A DNA stretch of 37,775 nt from Clostridiales bacterium (GCA_020860575.1 JAJBUB010000031.1:1-37775), one strand, 5' to 3'. Numbered from the stretch's first letter, positions 27,918-35,693 are shown. Notes: generated by a model from the letters alone, not told the origin. Made by a program: numbers and translations.

Positions 27918-27933
27918 CAGGGAGGTAACTGCA

Positions 27934-28467
27934 ATGGAATTGAAGGGCAGCAGAACGGAACAGAATCTGAAAACCGCCTTTGCCGGCGAGAGCGAGGCAC
28001 GGAACAAGTATACCTATTTCGCCTCCGTGGCGAAAAAAGAGGGCTATGAGCAGCTGGCCACCATTTTCCAGAAGACGGCGGACAACGAGAAGGAACACGC
28101 CAAGATGTGGTTCAAGGAGCTGGGCGGCATCGGAAACACGGCGGAGAACCTGAAGAGCGCCGCCGAGGGCGAGAACTACGAGTGGACCACCATGTACGCC
28201 GAATTTGCCAAGGTGGCAGAGGAGGAGGGCTTCAAGCAGTTGGCCGCCAAATTCCGCATGGTGGCCGCCATCGAGAAGACCCATGAGGAGCGCTACCTGG
28301 CCCTGCTCCACAATGTGGAGATGCAGCAGGTGTTCGAAAAGGGCGAGCTGACCATGTGGGAGTGCCGCAACTGCGGCCACCTGGTGGTGGGCAAAAAGGC
28401 CCCCAAGGTCTGCCCTGTCTGCGGACATCCCCAGAGCTATTTTGAGGTCCGGGCGGAGAACTACTAA
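27934..28467 (+). CDS. rbr: Rubrerythrin
   Basis: 177 aa. Ferritin-like diiron domain ([23 protein letters not shown]-x2-[16 protein letters not shown]-x2-H) followed by a rubredoxin domain with two Cys-x2-Cys pairs (WECRNCG, CPVCGH, about residues 141-163). Reduces hydrogen peroxide in the cytoplasm of anaerobes. ATG at 27934 with GGGAGG 8 nt upstream. Followed after 23 bp by a Dabb-family gene. Likely stress-controlled through the inverted repeats in its leader. Confidence 0.96.
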   Translation: MELKGSRTEQNLKTAFAGESEARNKYTYFASVAKKEGYEQLATIFQKTADNEKEHAKMWFKELGGIGNTAENLKSAAEGENYEWTTMYAEFAKVAEEEGFKQLAAKFRMVAAIEKTHEERYLALLHNVEMQQVFEKGELTMWECRNCGHLVVGKKAPKVCPVCGHPQSYFEVRAENY

Positions 28468-28490
28468 GCGGCAAAGGAGAGTGCGCCGAC

Positions 28491-28781
28491 ATGATGAAGC
28501 ACGTCGTCTGCTTTAAGCTGGCAGACAACCGCCCGGAGAATGTGGAACGGGCGAGGGAGCTGATCCTCTCCATGGAGGGGAAGGTCCCCACCATCCGGGG
28601 CCTCTCGGTGGGGGTGGACTTTCTCCACTCGCCCCGCTCCTATGACATCATCCTGGAGGTCCTGCTAGACGGCCCGGAGGTGCTGGACGAGTACCAGAAC
28701 GACCCCTACCACGCCGGGGTGGTGAAAAAGTACATGGGCGAGGTGTCCTGCGCCAGCGTGGCGGTGGACGTTTTGCTCTGA
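28491..28781 (+). CDS. Dabb-family stress-responsive protein
   Basis: 96 aa, one dimeric alpha/beta-barrel (Dabb) domain: KHVVCFKL at the start, VGVDFLHSPRSYDIILEVLLDGPEVLDEYQNDPYH in the middle. The family is found in oxidative-stress and other operons; no catalytic residues can be assigned. ATG at 28491 (second ATG at 28494) with AAAGGAG 11 nt upstream. Second gene of the rubrerythrin transcript; terminator follows. Confidence 0.88.
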   Translation: MMKHVVCFKLADNRPENVERARELILSMEGKVPTIRGLSVGVDFLHSPRSYDIILEVLLDGPEVLDEYQNDPYHAGVVKKYMGEVSCASVAVDVLL

Positions 28782-28799
28782 GACAGCTGTATCTGAAAA

Positions 28800-28838
28800 A
28801 AGGCTCCCCTGAACCGTTTGACGGTTCGGGGGAGCCTT
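28800..28838 (+). terminator. Terminator of rubrerythrin-Dabb operon
   Basis: Long stem AAGGCTCCCC-GAACCGT/ACGGTTC-GGGGAGCCTT with a 3-nt loop. The T-tract is short (TTTGGT). Confidence 0.8.
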
Positions 28839-28859
28839 TGGTATATGGCAACGAACTAC

Positions 28860-28973
28860 TTGACACAAATATAGAAACGTGATAATATAATTTTAAAAAC
28901 CAGATATCGGAGAGAATGAAAAGACAAAACCCGACGCACCCCCCCGTGACAGCGGAGAAAGTTGGAGTATAAT
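28860..28973 (+). promoter_or_regulatory. Two candidate promoters of the acyl-CoA synthetase gene
   Basis: TTGACA (28860-28865), 17 bp, TAATAT (2883-28888 in 28883-28888). Second: GTGACA (28946-28951), 16 bp, TATAAT (28968-28973). Nothing else is seen in the 217-bp gap before the gene. Confidence 0.65.
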
Positions 28974-29055
28974 AACGCTTGTCGCGGAGAATAAGGGATG
29001 GAGAGGTACAGTTTGTGGGCAAAATGGGTACAAATAAAGTAGGAAGGGATCAACC

Positions 29056-30720
29056 ATGTCTGTGCAGCGGACCTACAATGACGAGATGTTTATCGACACC
29101 TTTGAGCATGAATACACCTGGCTCAACGGCTTTCTCCGCAATGTGCGGCGTTACGGCGGCAAGGAGGCCATGATCGACCCTCTGACCCAACGCACCTGGA
29201 CCTACGACGAGCTGAACCGGGAGGCCAACCGGTTCGCCCATGCCCTGGCGTCGGACGGGGTGGGGAAGAACGACGTGGTCATGTGCGTGCTGCTCAATTC
29301 CCCGGAGTTTGGAGTGAGCTATGTGGCCCCCCGGAAGGTGGGGGCCATCCTCAACCCGGTGAACTACAACCTGTCTCCGGGGGAGATCGCCCTGCTGCTG
29401 GAGCACAACCGGCCCAGAGCGGTGATCTACTCCGCCGAGGTGCGGCGGACGGTGGAGAAGGCGGAGGAGCTGTCCTCCTGGAAACCCGCCCGGTTCATCA
29501 TGGCGGACAATTTGAAGGACGAGACGCCCCCTCCCGGTCATGTGGACTATCGGGACTATCTGGACGGACAGCCGGAGACGGACCCGGTGATGGCGGTACG
29601 GCCCCATATCTATGACGAGGCGGTGCGGCTCTGCACCTCCGGGACCACGGCGCTGCCCAAGTGCGTGCCGGTGAACGATATCAACGAGGCCCTCTCCGCC
29701 CACGACATCATTATGCACTATCCCCTGAACGCCTACGACGTCTGTCTGAACATGACCCCCTGGTTCCACCGGGGCGGCTGCCATGTGGGCGGCCCCTGTC
29801 CGGCCTTCTATGTGGGGGCGACGGTGCTGACCATGCGGGTGTTTATGCCCAGGCAGGCCCTCCAGTGGGCCGAGCGGTACAGGGTCACCTTCCTGATGGG
29901 GGCGCCCTCCTCCCTGGAGATGCTGGCCCGCACCCAGGAAAAGAACCCGGTGGACCTGAGCCATGTGAAGGGCCTGGTCACTATGGGCGCGCCTCTGGAA
30001 AAGGATGCCTGTATGGAATATTTGAAGATACTGACCCCCAACATCTTCAACGGCTACGGCACCACCGAGACGCTGTGGAACACCTTCCTCCGCCCCTATG
30101 ACCTGCCGGACCACGCGGGGACGGCGGGACGGAGCTGCATCGACGACGAGGTGCGGGTGGTCCGTCTCGTGGAAAACGGCCGTGCAGAGCCGGAGGACAC
30201 GGTGCCCCAGGACGGGGAGACGGTGGGGGAGATCATCCTCTGGTCCCCGGCCAAGAGCACCTACAGCTACTACGACAACCCGGATATGGAGCGGGAGAAG
30301 TTCTATCGGGGCTGGATGTACACCGGCGACCTGGGGACCTGGGACAAGGACAGCTTTGTCACCGTCAGCGGCAGGAAGGACGACATGATCATCTCCTCCG
30401 GTGAGAACATCTATCCCTCCCAGGTGGAGGAGGTGTTCAGTGGCTGCCCCGGGGTAGAGGATACGGTGGTCACGGCAGTACCTGACCCCGTCCGGGGCCA
30501 GGCAGTGGTGGCCTATGTCAAGGCCTCCGACCCTGAGCTGACCGTTCGGGACCTGGTGGAGTTCGCCGCAGAGAACGATATGCTCTCCGCCTACAAAAAG
30601 CCCCGGTTCTACCGCATTGTGGACAAGCTGCCCTACACCGCCACGGGGAAGAAGCAGCACAACGTCATGAAGGCTCAGGCGGCGGAGGACCAGAGAGCGG
30701 GAAAATTGAAGAGAAGCTGA
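29056..30720 (+). CDS. AMP-binding acyl-CoA synthetase (ANL superfamily)
   Basis: 554 aa. Activates a carboxylate with ATP to acyl-AMP, then thioesterifies it to CoA. Core motifs: A3 loop LCTSGTTALPK (about 192-202), with Ala in place of the usual Gly; NGYGTTE (A5); YTGDLGTWDKDSFVTVSGRKDDMI (A7-A8); catalytic lysine region ATGKKQHNV at the C-terminus. The fold resembles medium/long-chain or aryl-CoA synthetases; the substrate cannot be named. ATG at 29056 with AGGAAGG 9 nt upstream. Monocistronic, ending at a strong bidirectional terminator. Confidence 0.9.
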   Translation: MSVQRTYNDEMFIDTFEHEYTWLNGFLRNVRRYGGKEAMIDPLTQRTWTYDELNREANRFAHALASDGVGKNDVVMCVLLNSPEFGVSYVAPRKVGAILNPVNYNLSPGEIALLLEHNRPRAVIYSAEVRRTVEKAEELSSWKPARFIMADNLKDETPPPGHVDYRDYLDGQPETDPVMAVRPHIYDEAVRLCTSGTTALPKCVPVNDINEALSAHDIIMHYPLNAYDVCLNMTPWFHRGGCHVGGPCPAFYVGATVLTMRVFMPRQALQWAERYRVTFLMGAPSSLEMLARTQEKNPVDLSHVKGLVTMGAPLEKDACMEYLKILTPNIFNGYGTTETLWNTFLRPYDLPDHAGTAGRSCIDDEVRVVRLVENGRAEPEDTVPQDGETVGEIILWSPAKSTYSYYDNPDMEREKFYRGWMYTGDLGTWDKDSFVTVSGRKDDMIISSGENIYPSQVEEVFSGCPGVEDTVVTAVPDPVRGQAVVAYVKASDPELTVRDLVEFAAENDMLSAYKKPRFYRIVDKLPYTATGKKQHNVMKAQAAEDQRAGKLKRS

Positions 30721-30740
30721 CACGCCCAAAAAGTCAAAAA

Positions 30741-30782
30741 CCCGGCAGACCGCCATGGAAGCTCCATGGACAGCCTGCCGGG
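30741..30782. terminator. Bidirectional terminator
   Basis: CCCGGCAG...CCATGGA/TCCATGG...CTGCCGGG, followed by CTTCGTTTTTT on the plus strand and TTTTTGACTTTTT on the minus strand. Serves both converging genes. Confidence 0.9.
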
Positions 30783-30813
30783 CTTCGTTTTTTACACCGC
30801 AGGACAAATGCCT

Positions 30814-31491
30814 TTACTTCAAAATGCCATACTGGCTGTCGTCCACCGGCTCCAGCCACTCGTTGGAGGCGTTCTCGCCGGGTACCTCCACCGCCAGATG
30901 GGAGAACCAGCTGTCCGGGGCGGCCCCGTGCCAGTGCTTGACCCCCACCGGGATGTTGACGCAGTCGCCGGGATTCAGCTCCACGGCCTCCTTGCCCCAC
31001 TCCTGGTAGTAGCCCCGACCGGCCACGCAGACCAAAATTTGCCCGCCGCCCTGGTCGGCGTGGTGGATGTGCCAGTTGTTCCGGCATCCCGGCTCGAAGG
31101 TCACATTAAAGATGCCCACCTGACTGGTGGATATCGGGGCGAGGTAGCTCTGACCGATGAAATACCGGGCAAACGCGTCGTTGGGCGCGCCGATCGGGCA
31201 CACCATCTGCGCGGCGTGTGCGGCATTGGCATCCGCCGGTCCGGCGTCCTCCGCCCAGACCTCTTTCGCCATATAGAACACCGCCCAGCCCTTGGGCCAG
31301 CCCACATAGAAGGCGGCATGGGTGATGATCGCTGCGATCTCCGCTCTTGTCACCCCGGCCTTTTTGGCGTTCTCCAGATGGTATTTCAGAGAGGAATCGG
31401 TGACGCCGGAGGACATCAGGGCCACCACGGTGATGATACAGCGGGTCTTGTGGTCGATATCGGGATTGTTCCAGTTCTCGCCGAAGAGCAC
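30814..31491 (-). pseudogene. CMD-cupin fusion protein, 5'-truncated copy 1
   Basis: 225 codons. Carboxymuconolactone-decarboxylase-like helical domain (TRCIITVVALMSSG, LKYHLENAKKAGVTRAEI, to about 90) fused to a cupin (from about 115; FEPGCRNNWHIHHADQGGGQILVCVAGRGYY, PGDCVNIPVGVKHWHG, with His ligands). Family proteins may be redox or decarboxylase-like enzymes; the substrate is unknown. The frame opens at GTG 31491 without an RBS; just upstream coding-like residues NSD precede an in-frame TAA at 31504-31506. Relatives begin about 20-25 residues earlier. It therefore looks broken by the rearrangement at about 31500, though a shortened protein could still be made. Confidence 0.75.
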
Positions 31492-31510
31492 ATCAGAGTT
31501 ATTTTATAAA

Positions 31511-31530
31511 GGGTAGTTTGGAAACTGCCC
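31511..31530. repeat. Hairpin at the edge of the mobile region
   Basis: GGGTAGTTT/AAACTGCCC, 9 pairs with one wobble, loop GG, about 10 bp past the point where CMD-cupin homology stops. Candidate element end or recombinase-site part; not proven. The rest of 31531-31640 holds no gene I can see. Confidence 0.4.
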
Positions 31531-31651
31531 AATAAAAATAACTCATGACTGCGGCTCGTCTGTGGCGGATGGACAACAGTTATGAAGATTGGGGGTGATA
31601 AAACCCGAAATAACGTAACTGTAGACAATTCCGACACGAAAGGAGCCTTTT

Positions 31652-32005
31652 ATGGAAATCACCTACACAAAGTGTGGGGACTACTATCTCCCCGACATTG
31701 TACTCTCTGACAATACCCATTACCAGATCGGTAAATATGGACGAATGCGCAGGACATTTTTGAAAGAACACCGCCCAATCATTTACTCGGACCTGGTATT
31801 GACCGAAAAGCTGTTCCCTCTTCTGGCTGAGATTGATGAAACCTGTCATCAACGCCTGGATGTCATGATCCCGGCGATGGCCGAGCGTGAAGGCGTGGAC
31901 GCCGCATTGAAAAGAGCCGACTCGATGGAGTGGACACGCCGGATGAACAACATCAAGGCTCGCGCAGAAGAAGTTATTCTGGCTGAGCTGGTCTATGCGG
32001 ATTGA
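31652..32005 (+). CDS. tnpV: Transposon-encoded protein TnpV-like
   Basis: 117 aa. I recognise the TnpV family of Tn4451/Tn4453-like mobilisable elements: start MEITYTKCGDYYLPDI, then IGKYGRMRRTFLKEHRP and a C-terminal MEWTRRMNNIKARAEEVILAEL. The family's function is not known; it accompanies large serine recombinases. ATG at 31652 with AAAGGAG 6 nt upstream. Composition is lower in GC than the chromosomal genes to its left. No clear promoter found directly upstream. Confidence 0.8.
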   Translation: MEITYTKCGDYYLPDIVLSDNTHYQIGKYGRMRRTFLKEHRPIIYSDLVLTEKLFPLLAEIDETCHQRLDVMIPAMAEREGVDAALKRADSMEWTRRMNNIKARAEEVILAELVYAD

Positions 32006-32401
32006 TTTTCTTCACCTCAAGTTCTCCCTCGGGGAACTTGAGGTAATCTCAAAGCGGCCGTTTTAAGTGCTGTTTTAATGGATGTTCGCAATTCAGCGAA
32101 TTTTATGTATTTAATACGAACTGCATTCACTGTGCCGCGCTTCATTATTCCATAATGTGTCTGCGTGGAATAATGAAGGATTACATCGTTCCATCAAAAA
32201 ACGCATTGAGCAGCGAATCGGAAAAATCGCCATCTGTAGAGGACATCCATGCAATTTATAAAAACGGCAAATCTGCGTGTCCCCTTTAGGGGGACACGCA
32301 AATCGACGCCGGAGCTAAATCCCCCTTAGGGGGATTTACCAGGTCATAGGCTTCCGGCTTTTGGTCCTGCTCATTTTGAACAGGACCACTTTTTCGCCCG
32401 C
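32006..32401. other. Hairpin-rich stretch without a firm gene
   Basis: Five perfect or near-perfect inverted repeats: CCTCAAGTTC/GAACTTGAGG (32015-32043), TTCATTATTCCA/TGGAATAATGAA (32141-32177), TGCGTGTCCCC/GGGGACACGCA (32274-32300), TAAATCCCCC/GGGGGATTTA (32316-32338), TGGTCCTG/CAGGACCA (32362-32388). A 38-codon frame (ATG 32173 to TAG 32289) has no good RBS. Could be an element end, transfer origin or non-coding RNA. Confidence 0.5.
32362..32395 (+). terminator. Plus-strand terminator in mobile region
   Basis: TGGTCCTG, 11-nt loop, CAGGACCA, then CTTTTTCG. It ends plus-strand transcripts from tnpV or the hairpin region just before the converging XRE gene. Confidence 0.6.
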
Positions 32402-32923
32402 TTATTCATCATCGTTCAGATTTTCCACAATCATATCGCTCAATTCCTGTGGCAGCACAGCCGCCCTGATCCGGCTTGCGTCCAGTTCCGGGTAATGGTA
32501 GCGCCATCGATCATATTCTTCTTTTGTAATCTCCCCGGCTTCCAGCTTTGCCGCCTCCTGTCTCCAGACACAGATCATCCGGTGAAGCTCGGCAGCATCC
32601 TTCCCCTGGCGAACATCAACACGTAGGCAAACGCCGACCTCTGTTTCTGTTACTTTCAGTCCGTACAAATCTTCCAGTGTAAATAACGTGTGCATCAACC
32701 CGGTGTAGCTGTCGATATCCGGGACCTTCAGCGCCGCCGGTGAAACATCTACGGCATCCGCAATCCGCTTTATCACGTCTTCCCTTGGCATCTTGGAGCC
32801 GGACTGGTACTGTGCTATGCGTATATTGGCATTATCTTTAGGAAATCCAACCGCCATTCCCAGTTCGTTCAGAGTCAGTCCCCGCAGGTCGCGGAAAAAA
32901 TGGATTCGTTCTCCGATTGCCAT
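32402..32923 (-). CDS. XRE-family transcriptional repressor
   Basis: 173 aa. N-terminal helix-turn-helix (about 3-65: ERIHFFRDLRGLTLNELGMAVGF...IAQYQSGSKMPREDVIKRIADAVDVS). An uncharacterised C-terminal domain (66-173) follows, common in regulators of integrative elements in Firmicutes. ATG at 32921-32923 with TGGAG about 9 nt upstream. Transcribed from 32955-32983. It faces a divergent plus-strand promoter, and two similar palindromes flank the control region, so autorepression plus control of the recombinase side is likely (inference). Confidence 0.85.
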   Translation of the reverse strand: MAIGERIHFFRDLRGLTLNELGMAVGFPKDNANIRIAQYQSGSKMPREDVIKRIADAVDVSPAALKVPDIDSYTGLMHTLFTLEDLYGLKVTETEVGVCLRVDVRQGKDAAELHRMICVWRQEAAKLEAGEITKEEYDRWRYHYPELDASRIRAAVLPQELSDMIVENLNDDE

Positions 32924-32954
32924 ATCTGTTCACTCCATTCTGATTGATGGTCAC

Positions 32955-32983
32955 AGTATAACGGATTTTTTTCATAAAGTCAA
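32955..32983 (-). promoter_or_regulatory. Promoter of the XRE gene
   Basis: On the minus strand TTGACT (32978-32983), 17-bp spacer, TATACT (32955-32960). Confidence 0.8.
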
Positions 32984-32987
32984 CGAA

Positions 32988-33009
32988 TTCTAATCCATTT
33001 AGGTTAGAA
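32988..33009. promoter_or_regulatory. Operator-like palindrome O1
   Basis: TTCTAATCC, 5 nt, then GGTTAGAA; a near-symmetric site just upstream of the XRE promoter -35. Shares CTAA-CC/GG-TTAG with O2. Confidence 0.6.
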
Positions 33010-33026
33010 AATTTACTGTGCAGTGA

Positions 33027-33055
33027 TTGACATATACTTCTATAGGTGATATAAT
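33027..33055 (+). promoter_or_regulatory. Divergent plus-strand promoter towards the recombinase side
   Basis: TTGACA (33027-33032), 17-bp spacer, TATAAT (33050-33055): full consensus in both boxes. Confidence 0.85.
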
Positions 33056-33057
33056 AG

Positions 33058-33079
33058 CTCTAACCTATCGGGATTAGAG
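33058..33079. promoter_or_regulatory. Operator-like palindrome O2
   Basis: CTCTAACC, 4 nt, then GGGATTAGAG, overlapping the predicted start point of the plus-strand promoter. Occupancy would block that promoter. Confidence 0.65.
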
Positions 33080-33127
33080 TAAAAACTGAATGATCGCGAC
33101 GAACAGATATTTCCGAAGGAGTGTGCG

Positions 33128-33211
33128 ATGACCAATCTGCGAGCGTGCACAACGGAAACCAAACGGCACAGCGGCCGAGCAGGGCTTGCCTGTCAGAGTC
33201 TGGGAGTGTAA
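33128..33211 (+). CDS. 27-aa small ORF (leader peptide or small protein)
   Basis: ATG with AAGGAG 7 nt upstream (33115-33120), first ORF of the transcript from the consensus promoter at 33027-33055. The peptide is basic and has two Cys (MTNLRACTTETKRHSGRAGL...). No family recognised. Good signals and first position suggest it is translated; it could be a leader peptide affecting the structured RNA downstream. Confidence 0.5.
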   Translation: MTNLRACTTETKRHSGRAGLACQSLGV

Positions 33212-33584
33212 ACCGGCGGGGATAAGGGACAGTGGACAAAATGTCCACTTACCAAATCCTTAAAAGAATGAGAATGGTTTGTTATGGATACCGGCGGCGG
33301 TCAGGGAGATCGCTGCCTTTGACCATAGCATAGACTAACATAAATATAAACATACAGCCCAGGCTCAAAGCAGAGAGGCTTTCTGCATGGGCAGCGTCAT
33401 ATCAGGTAAATCTATTTCGGTAGCGGCTACCGAAAATCATACAGAACATTAGTCAGCGATCCAGGGGCAGATTCTGCTCTTTAAGCGACAGTTCTTCATT
33501 AACAACATATCAAGAAAATCAATATTTCCCTATAAGCCAGTCCAGACCTGAACATACATATTTCGGAAGGAGGATATGTAAAAA
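33212..33584 (+). other. Structured untranslated stretch upstream of tnpW
   Basis: No gene seen. Stems: AGTGGACA/TGTCCACT (33231-33249), a nested GCCCA(GCAGA/TCTGC)TGGGC around 33348-33392, and TTTCGGTAG/CTACCGAAA (33415-33435). None is followed by a T-tract, so transcription from 33062 can reach tnpW and the recombinase. Likely 5' UTR structure or recombination-site DNA. Confidence 0.45.
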
Positions 33585-33686
33585 ATGTTGCGTTTTAATT
33601 TGTTTTGTATTGGGGTACGGCAAATTCTGCCGTACACGGAAGGAGGACTGGTATCATCAACAAAGGACGAAACTCTTTTGACCTGA
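33585..33686 (+). CDS. 33-aa small ORF overlapping tnpW
   Basis: ATG at 33585 with GGAGG 11 nt upstream; it runs through the hairpin GTACGGCA/TGCCGTAC (33615-33635) and the tnpW RBS, ending inside tnpW in another frame. Its translation would open the hairpin and could couple to tnpW. Weak evidence on its own. Confidence 0.3.
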   Translation: MLRFNLFCIGVRQILPYTEGGLVSSTKDETLLT

Positions 33687-33862
33687 CCCGCCATATCGGC
33701 TCCACCACCTATAAGGTGAGGGTTCACATGGCGGAAAACGGCGAAGGCACAGTAGAGGACAAAATTTTACGGCTGATCCAGATTAATATGTTGGAATCGG
33801 CTGCGGATTGTGGTATACTGGATTTGCCACAGACGAGCCGTCAGTCTGAAAGGAGCGCATAA
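33656..33862 (+). CDS. tnpW: Transposon-encoded protein TnpW-like
   Basis: About 68 aa. The core DLTRHIGSTTYKVRVHM and EDKILRLIQ matches the TnpW family of Tn4451-like elements (function unknown). An excellent RBS (GGAAGGAGG, 33638-33646) is present, but no ATG/GTG/TTG follows at the right distance. The codons there are ATC ATC (33653-33658); I place the start at the second on spacing. The frame is open upstream to a TTG at 33605, before the hairpin and without RBS. So either AUC is used, or the ATG was lost. Stop is 2 bp before the recombinase ATG. Confidence 0.6.
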   Translation: MNKGRNSFDLTRHIGSTTYKVRVHMAENGEGTVEDKILRLIQINMLESAADCGILDLPQTSRQSERSA

Positions 33863-33864
33863 TT

Positions 33865-35625
33865 ATGGCTATCAGACCGACGGAAGAAAAAATCACAGCT
33901 CTTTACGAGCGTCTATCCCGCGACGATGAGATCGCTGGGGACTCGAACTCCATTGTTAACCAAAAACGTTATCTCGAAACCTATGCTGAGCAGCATGGCT
34001 ACACAAACCTTGTCCACTATACGGACGACGGCTACAGCGGTGGCAACTTTGATCGGCCCGCCTGGAAACAGCTTGTCGCAGATATAGAGGCAGGAAAGGT
34101 GGCAATCCTACTCAGTAAGGACATGTCCCGAATCGGGAGGAATTATCTCGAAACGGGCTTCTACACGGAGGTAATGTTCAGGCAGCATGGGGTTCATTTT
34201 ATTGCAATCGCCAACAATATCGACAGCGATGACCAGAACAGCAGTGAGTTTGCGCCAATGCTTAATATCATGAACGAATGGTACCTCCGGGACTGTTCGC
34301 GCAAAGTAATGGCGGCCTATAAAGTTAAGGGAACCTCTGGTAAGCCTGTCACAGGCGGCTGTATTTACGGCTATAAGAAAGACCCAGAGGACAAAGACCA
34401 CTGGCTCGTGGACGAGGAAGCCGCTGAAGTGATCCGTCATATATTCCGGCTCGCGGCCTCCGGAAAAGGTCCCTATCAGATCGCATCTATTCTACGTGAG
34501 GAAAAGGTTGAAACACCAAGTTATTATCTGACCTGTCACGGGAGAGGATCAAGCAAAGCTCACTATGAGGAGAACCGCCCCTATGACTGGAACGGCTGCA
34601 GTGTCGGCAATCTTCTTTCAAAACCAGAATACAAGGGGCATACCGTCAATTTCCGCAGCGGTAAAAAGTCCTATAAAGACAAGCGGGTCAATTATCCGCA
34701 GGAAGACTGGCTGATTTTTGAAAATACCCATGAAGCCATTGTTGATCCGGAAACCTGGCAGCTTGCCCAGCAGGTCAAAAAGACGGTTCATCGGGTGGAC
34801 ACCACAGGAGAAGCCAATCCCCTGACCGGCTTTCTGTTTTGCGCGGACTGCGGAGCCAAAATGTATAATCACCGTTTTAAGAAAATGAACAAAAACGGAA
34901 CGGAGTGCCTGGTCGATTCCTACGAATGCTGTGCCTTCAAAATGGGAATCGAGCGTGTCGATCAGACATGCTGCTCCCACTATGTCAACTCAAAAGCAAA
35001 ACGGGCGCTTGTGCTGGAAACAATCCAGCGCGTCAGCAAATATGCGCTGACAAATGAAGAAGATTTTGTAAAAAGATTAAGAGATCTTTCCCATCTTCAA
35101 CAGGAAAATGCAGCAAAGGAGTTGAAGAAAAAGCTCCGGCGCGACCAGAAAAGAAGCAGGGATCTGGATACACTTCTGAAAAAGCTGTACGAGTCCTATG
35201 CCCTGGAAAAGATCCCGGAAAAACGGTATGAAACCCTGTCCGCAGAATACGAAAAGGAGCAGGCCGAGCTTGAAGAAGTCATCGCCGCTGAACAGAAGGA
35301 ACTGGACGCTTTCAACGAAGATACCGAAAAGGCAGATCAGTTCCTGGCTCTGGCCAAAAAATACACGGATTTCTCAGAGCTGACCACACCCATGCTCTAT
35401 GAATTCGTGGATAAGATACTGGTACACAAACCGGAAAGAATTGATGGCGAACGGGTACAGGAAATTGAAATTTATCTGAAGTATATCGGAAAATTTGATG
35501 TTCCTGCCCCCGAACTGTCTCCCGAAGAACAGGCAGCAGAAGAAGCTGCCAGGCTGAGCAGGAAAAAGAAACGGGAATGGTACCGCTGTCATCAGGAGAA
35601 AAAGAAACAGGAACAGATGTCTTAA
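33865..35625 (+). CDS. Large serine recombinase (TnpX-like, DUF4368 type)
   Basis: 586 aa. Resolvase catalytic domain (about 9-150) with nucleophile Ser18 in ALYERLSRDDE and SKDMSRIGRNYLETGFY; recombinase domain (about 165-300); zinc ribbon CADCGAKMYNHRF plus later CC and CCSHY cysteines (about 328-375); a long coiled coil (about 395-490); DUF4368-like end (LVHKPERIDGERVQEIEIYLKYIGKFD). Excises and integrates an element by site-specific recombination. ATG at 33865 with AAAGGAG 9 nt upstream (33850-33856), coupled to tnpW. The DDE tail and zinc region look intact, so it may be active. Confidence 0.93.
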   Translation: MAIRPTEEKITALYERLSRDDEIAGDSNSIVNQKRYLETYAEQHGYTNLVHYTDDGYSGGNFDRPAWKQLVADIEAGKVAILLSKDMSRIGRNYLETGFYTEVMFRQHGVHFIAIANNIDSDDQNSSEFAPMLNIMNEWYLRDCSRKVMAAYKVKGTSGKPVTGGCIYGYKKDPEDKDHWLVDEEAAEVIRHIFRLAASGKGPYQIASILREEKVETPSYYLTCHGRGSSKAHYEENRPYDWNGCSVGNLLSKPEYKGHTVNFRSGKKSYKDKRVNYPQEDWLIFENTHEAIVDPETWQLAQQVKKTVHRVDTTGEANPLTGFLFCADCGAKMYNHRFKKMNKNGTECLVDSYECCAFKMGIERVDQTCCSHYVNSKAKRALVLETIQRVSKYALTNEEDFVKRLRDLSHLQQENAAKELKKKLRRDQKRSRDLDTLLKKLYESYALEKIPEKRYETLSAEYEKEQAELEEVIAAEQKELDAFNEDTEKADQFLALAKKYTDFSELTTPMLYEFVDKILVHKPERIDGERVQEIEIYLKYIGKFDVPAPELSPEEQAAEEAARLSRKKKREWYRCHQEKKKQEQMS

Positions 35626-35651
35626 GGAGCCTCATGCAGGCTCCTTTTTTT
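35626..35651 (+). terminator. Terminator of the recombinase transcript
   Basis: GGAGCCT/AGGCTCC with 5-nt loop directly after the stop, followed by TTTTTTT. Confidence 0.92.
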
Positions 35652-35693
35652 CTGCGCTGCGGCGGAAAATGATTGGATAAGAGGACTTCATTA

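Noticed and set aside
31652-35651. Complete conjugative element
   Set aside because: No relaxase, type IV secretion or coupling genes are present; only TnpV, TnpW, recombinase and regulator genes are seen.
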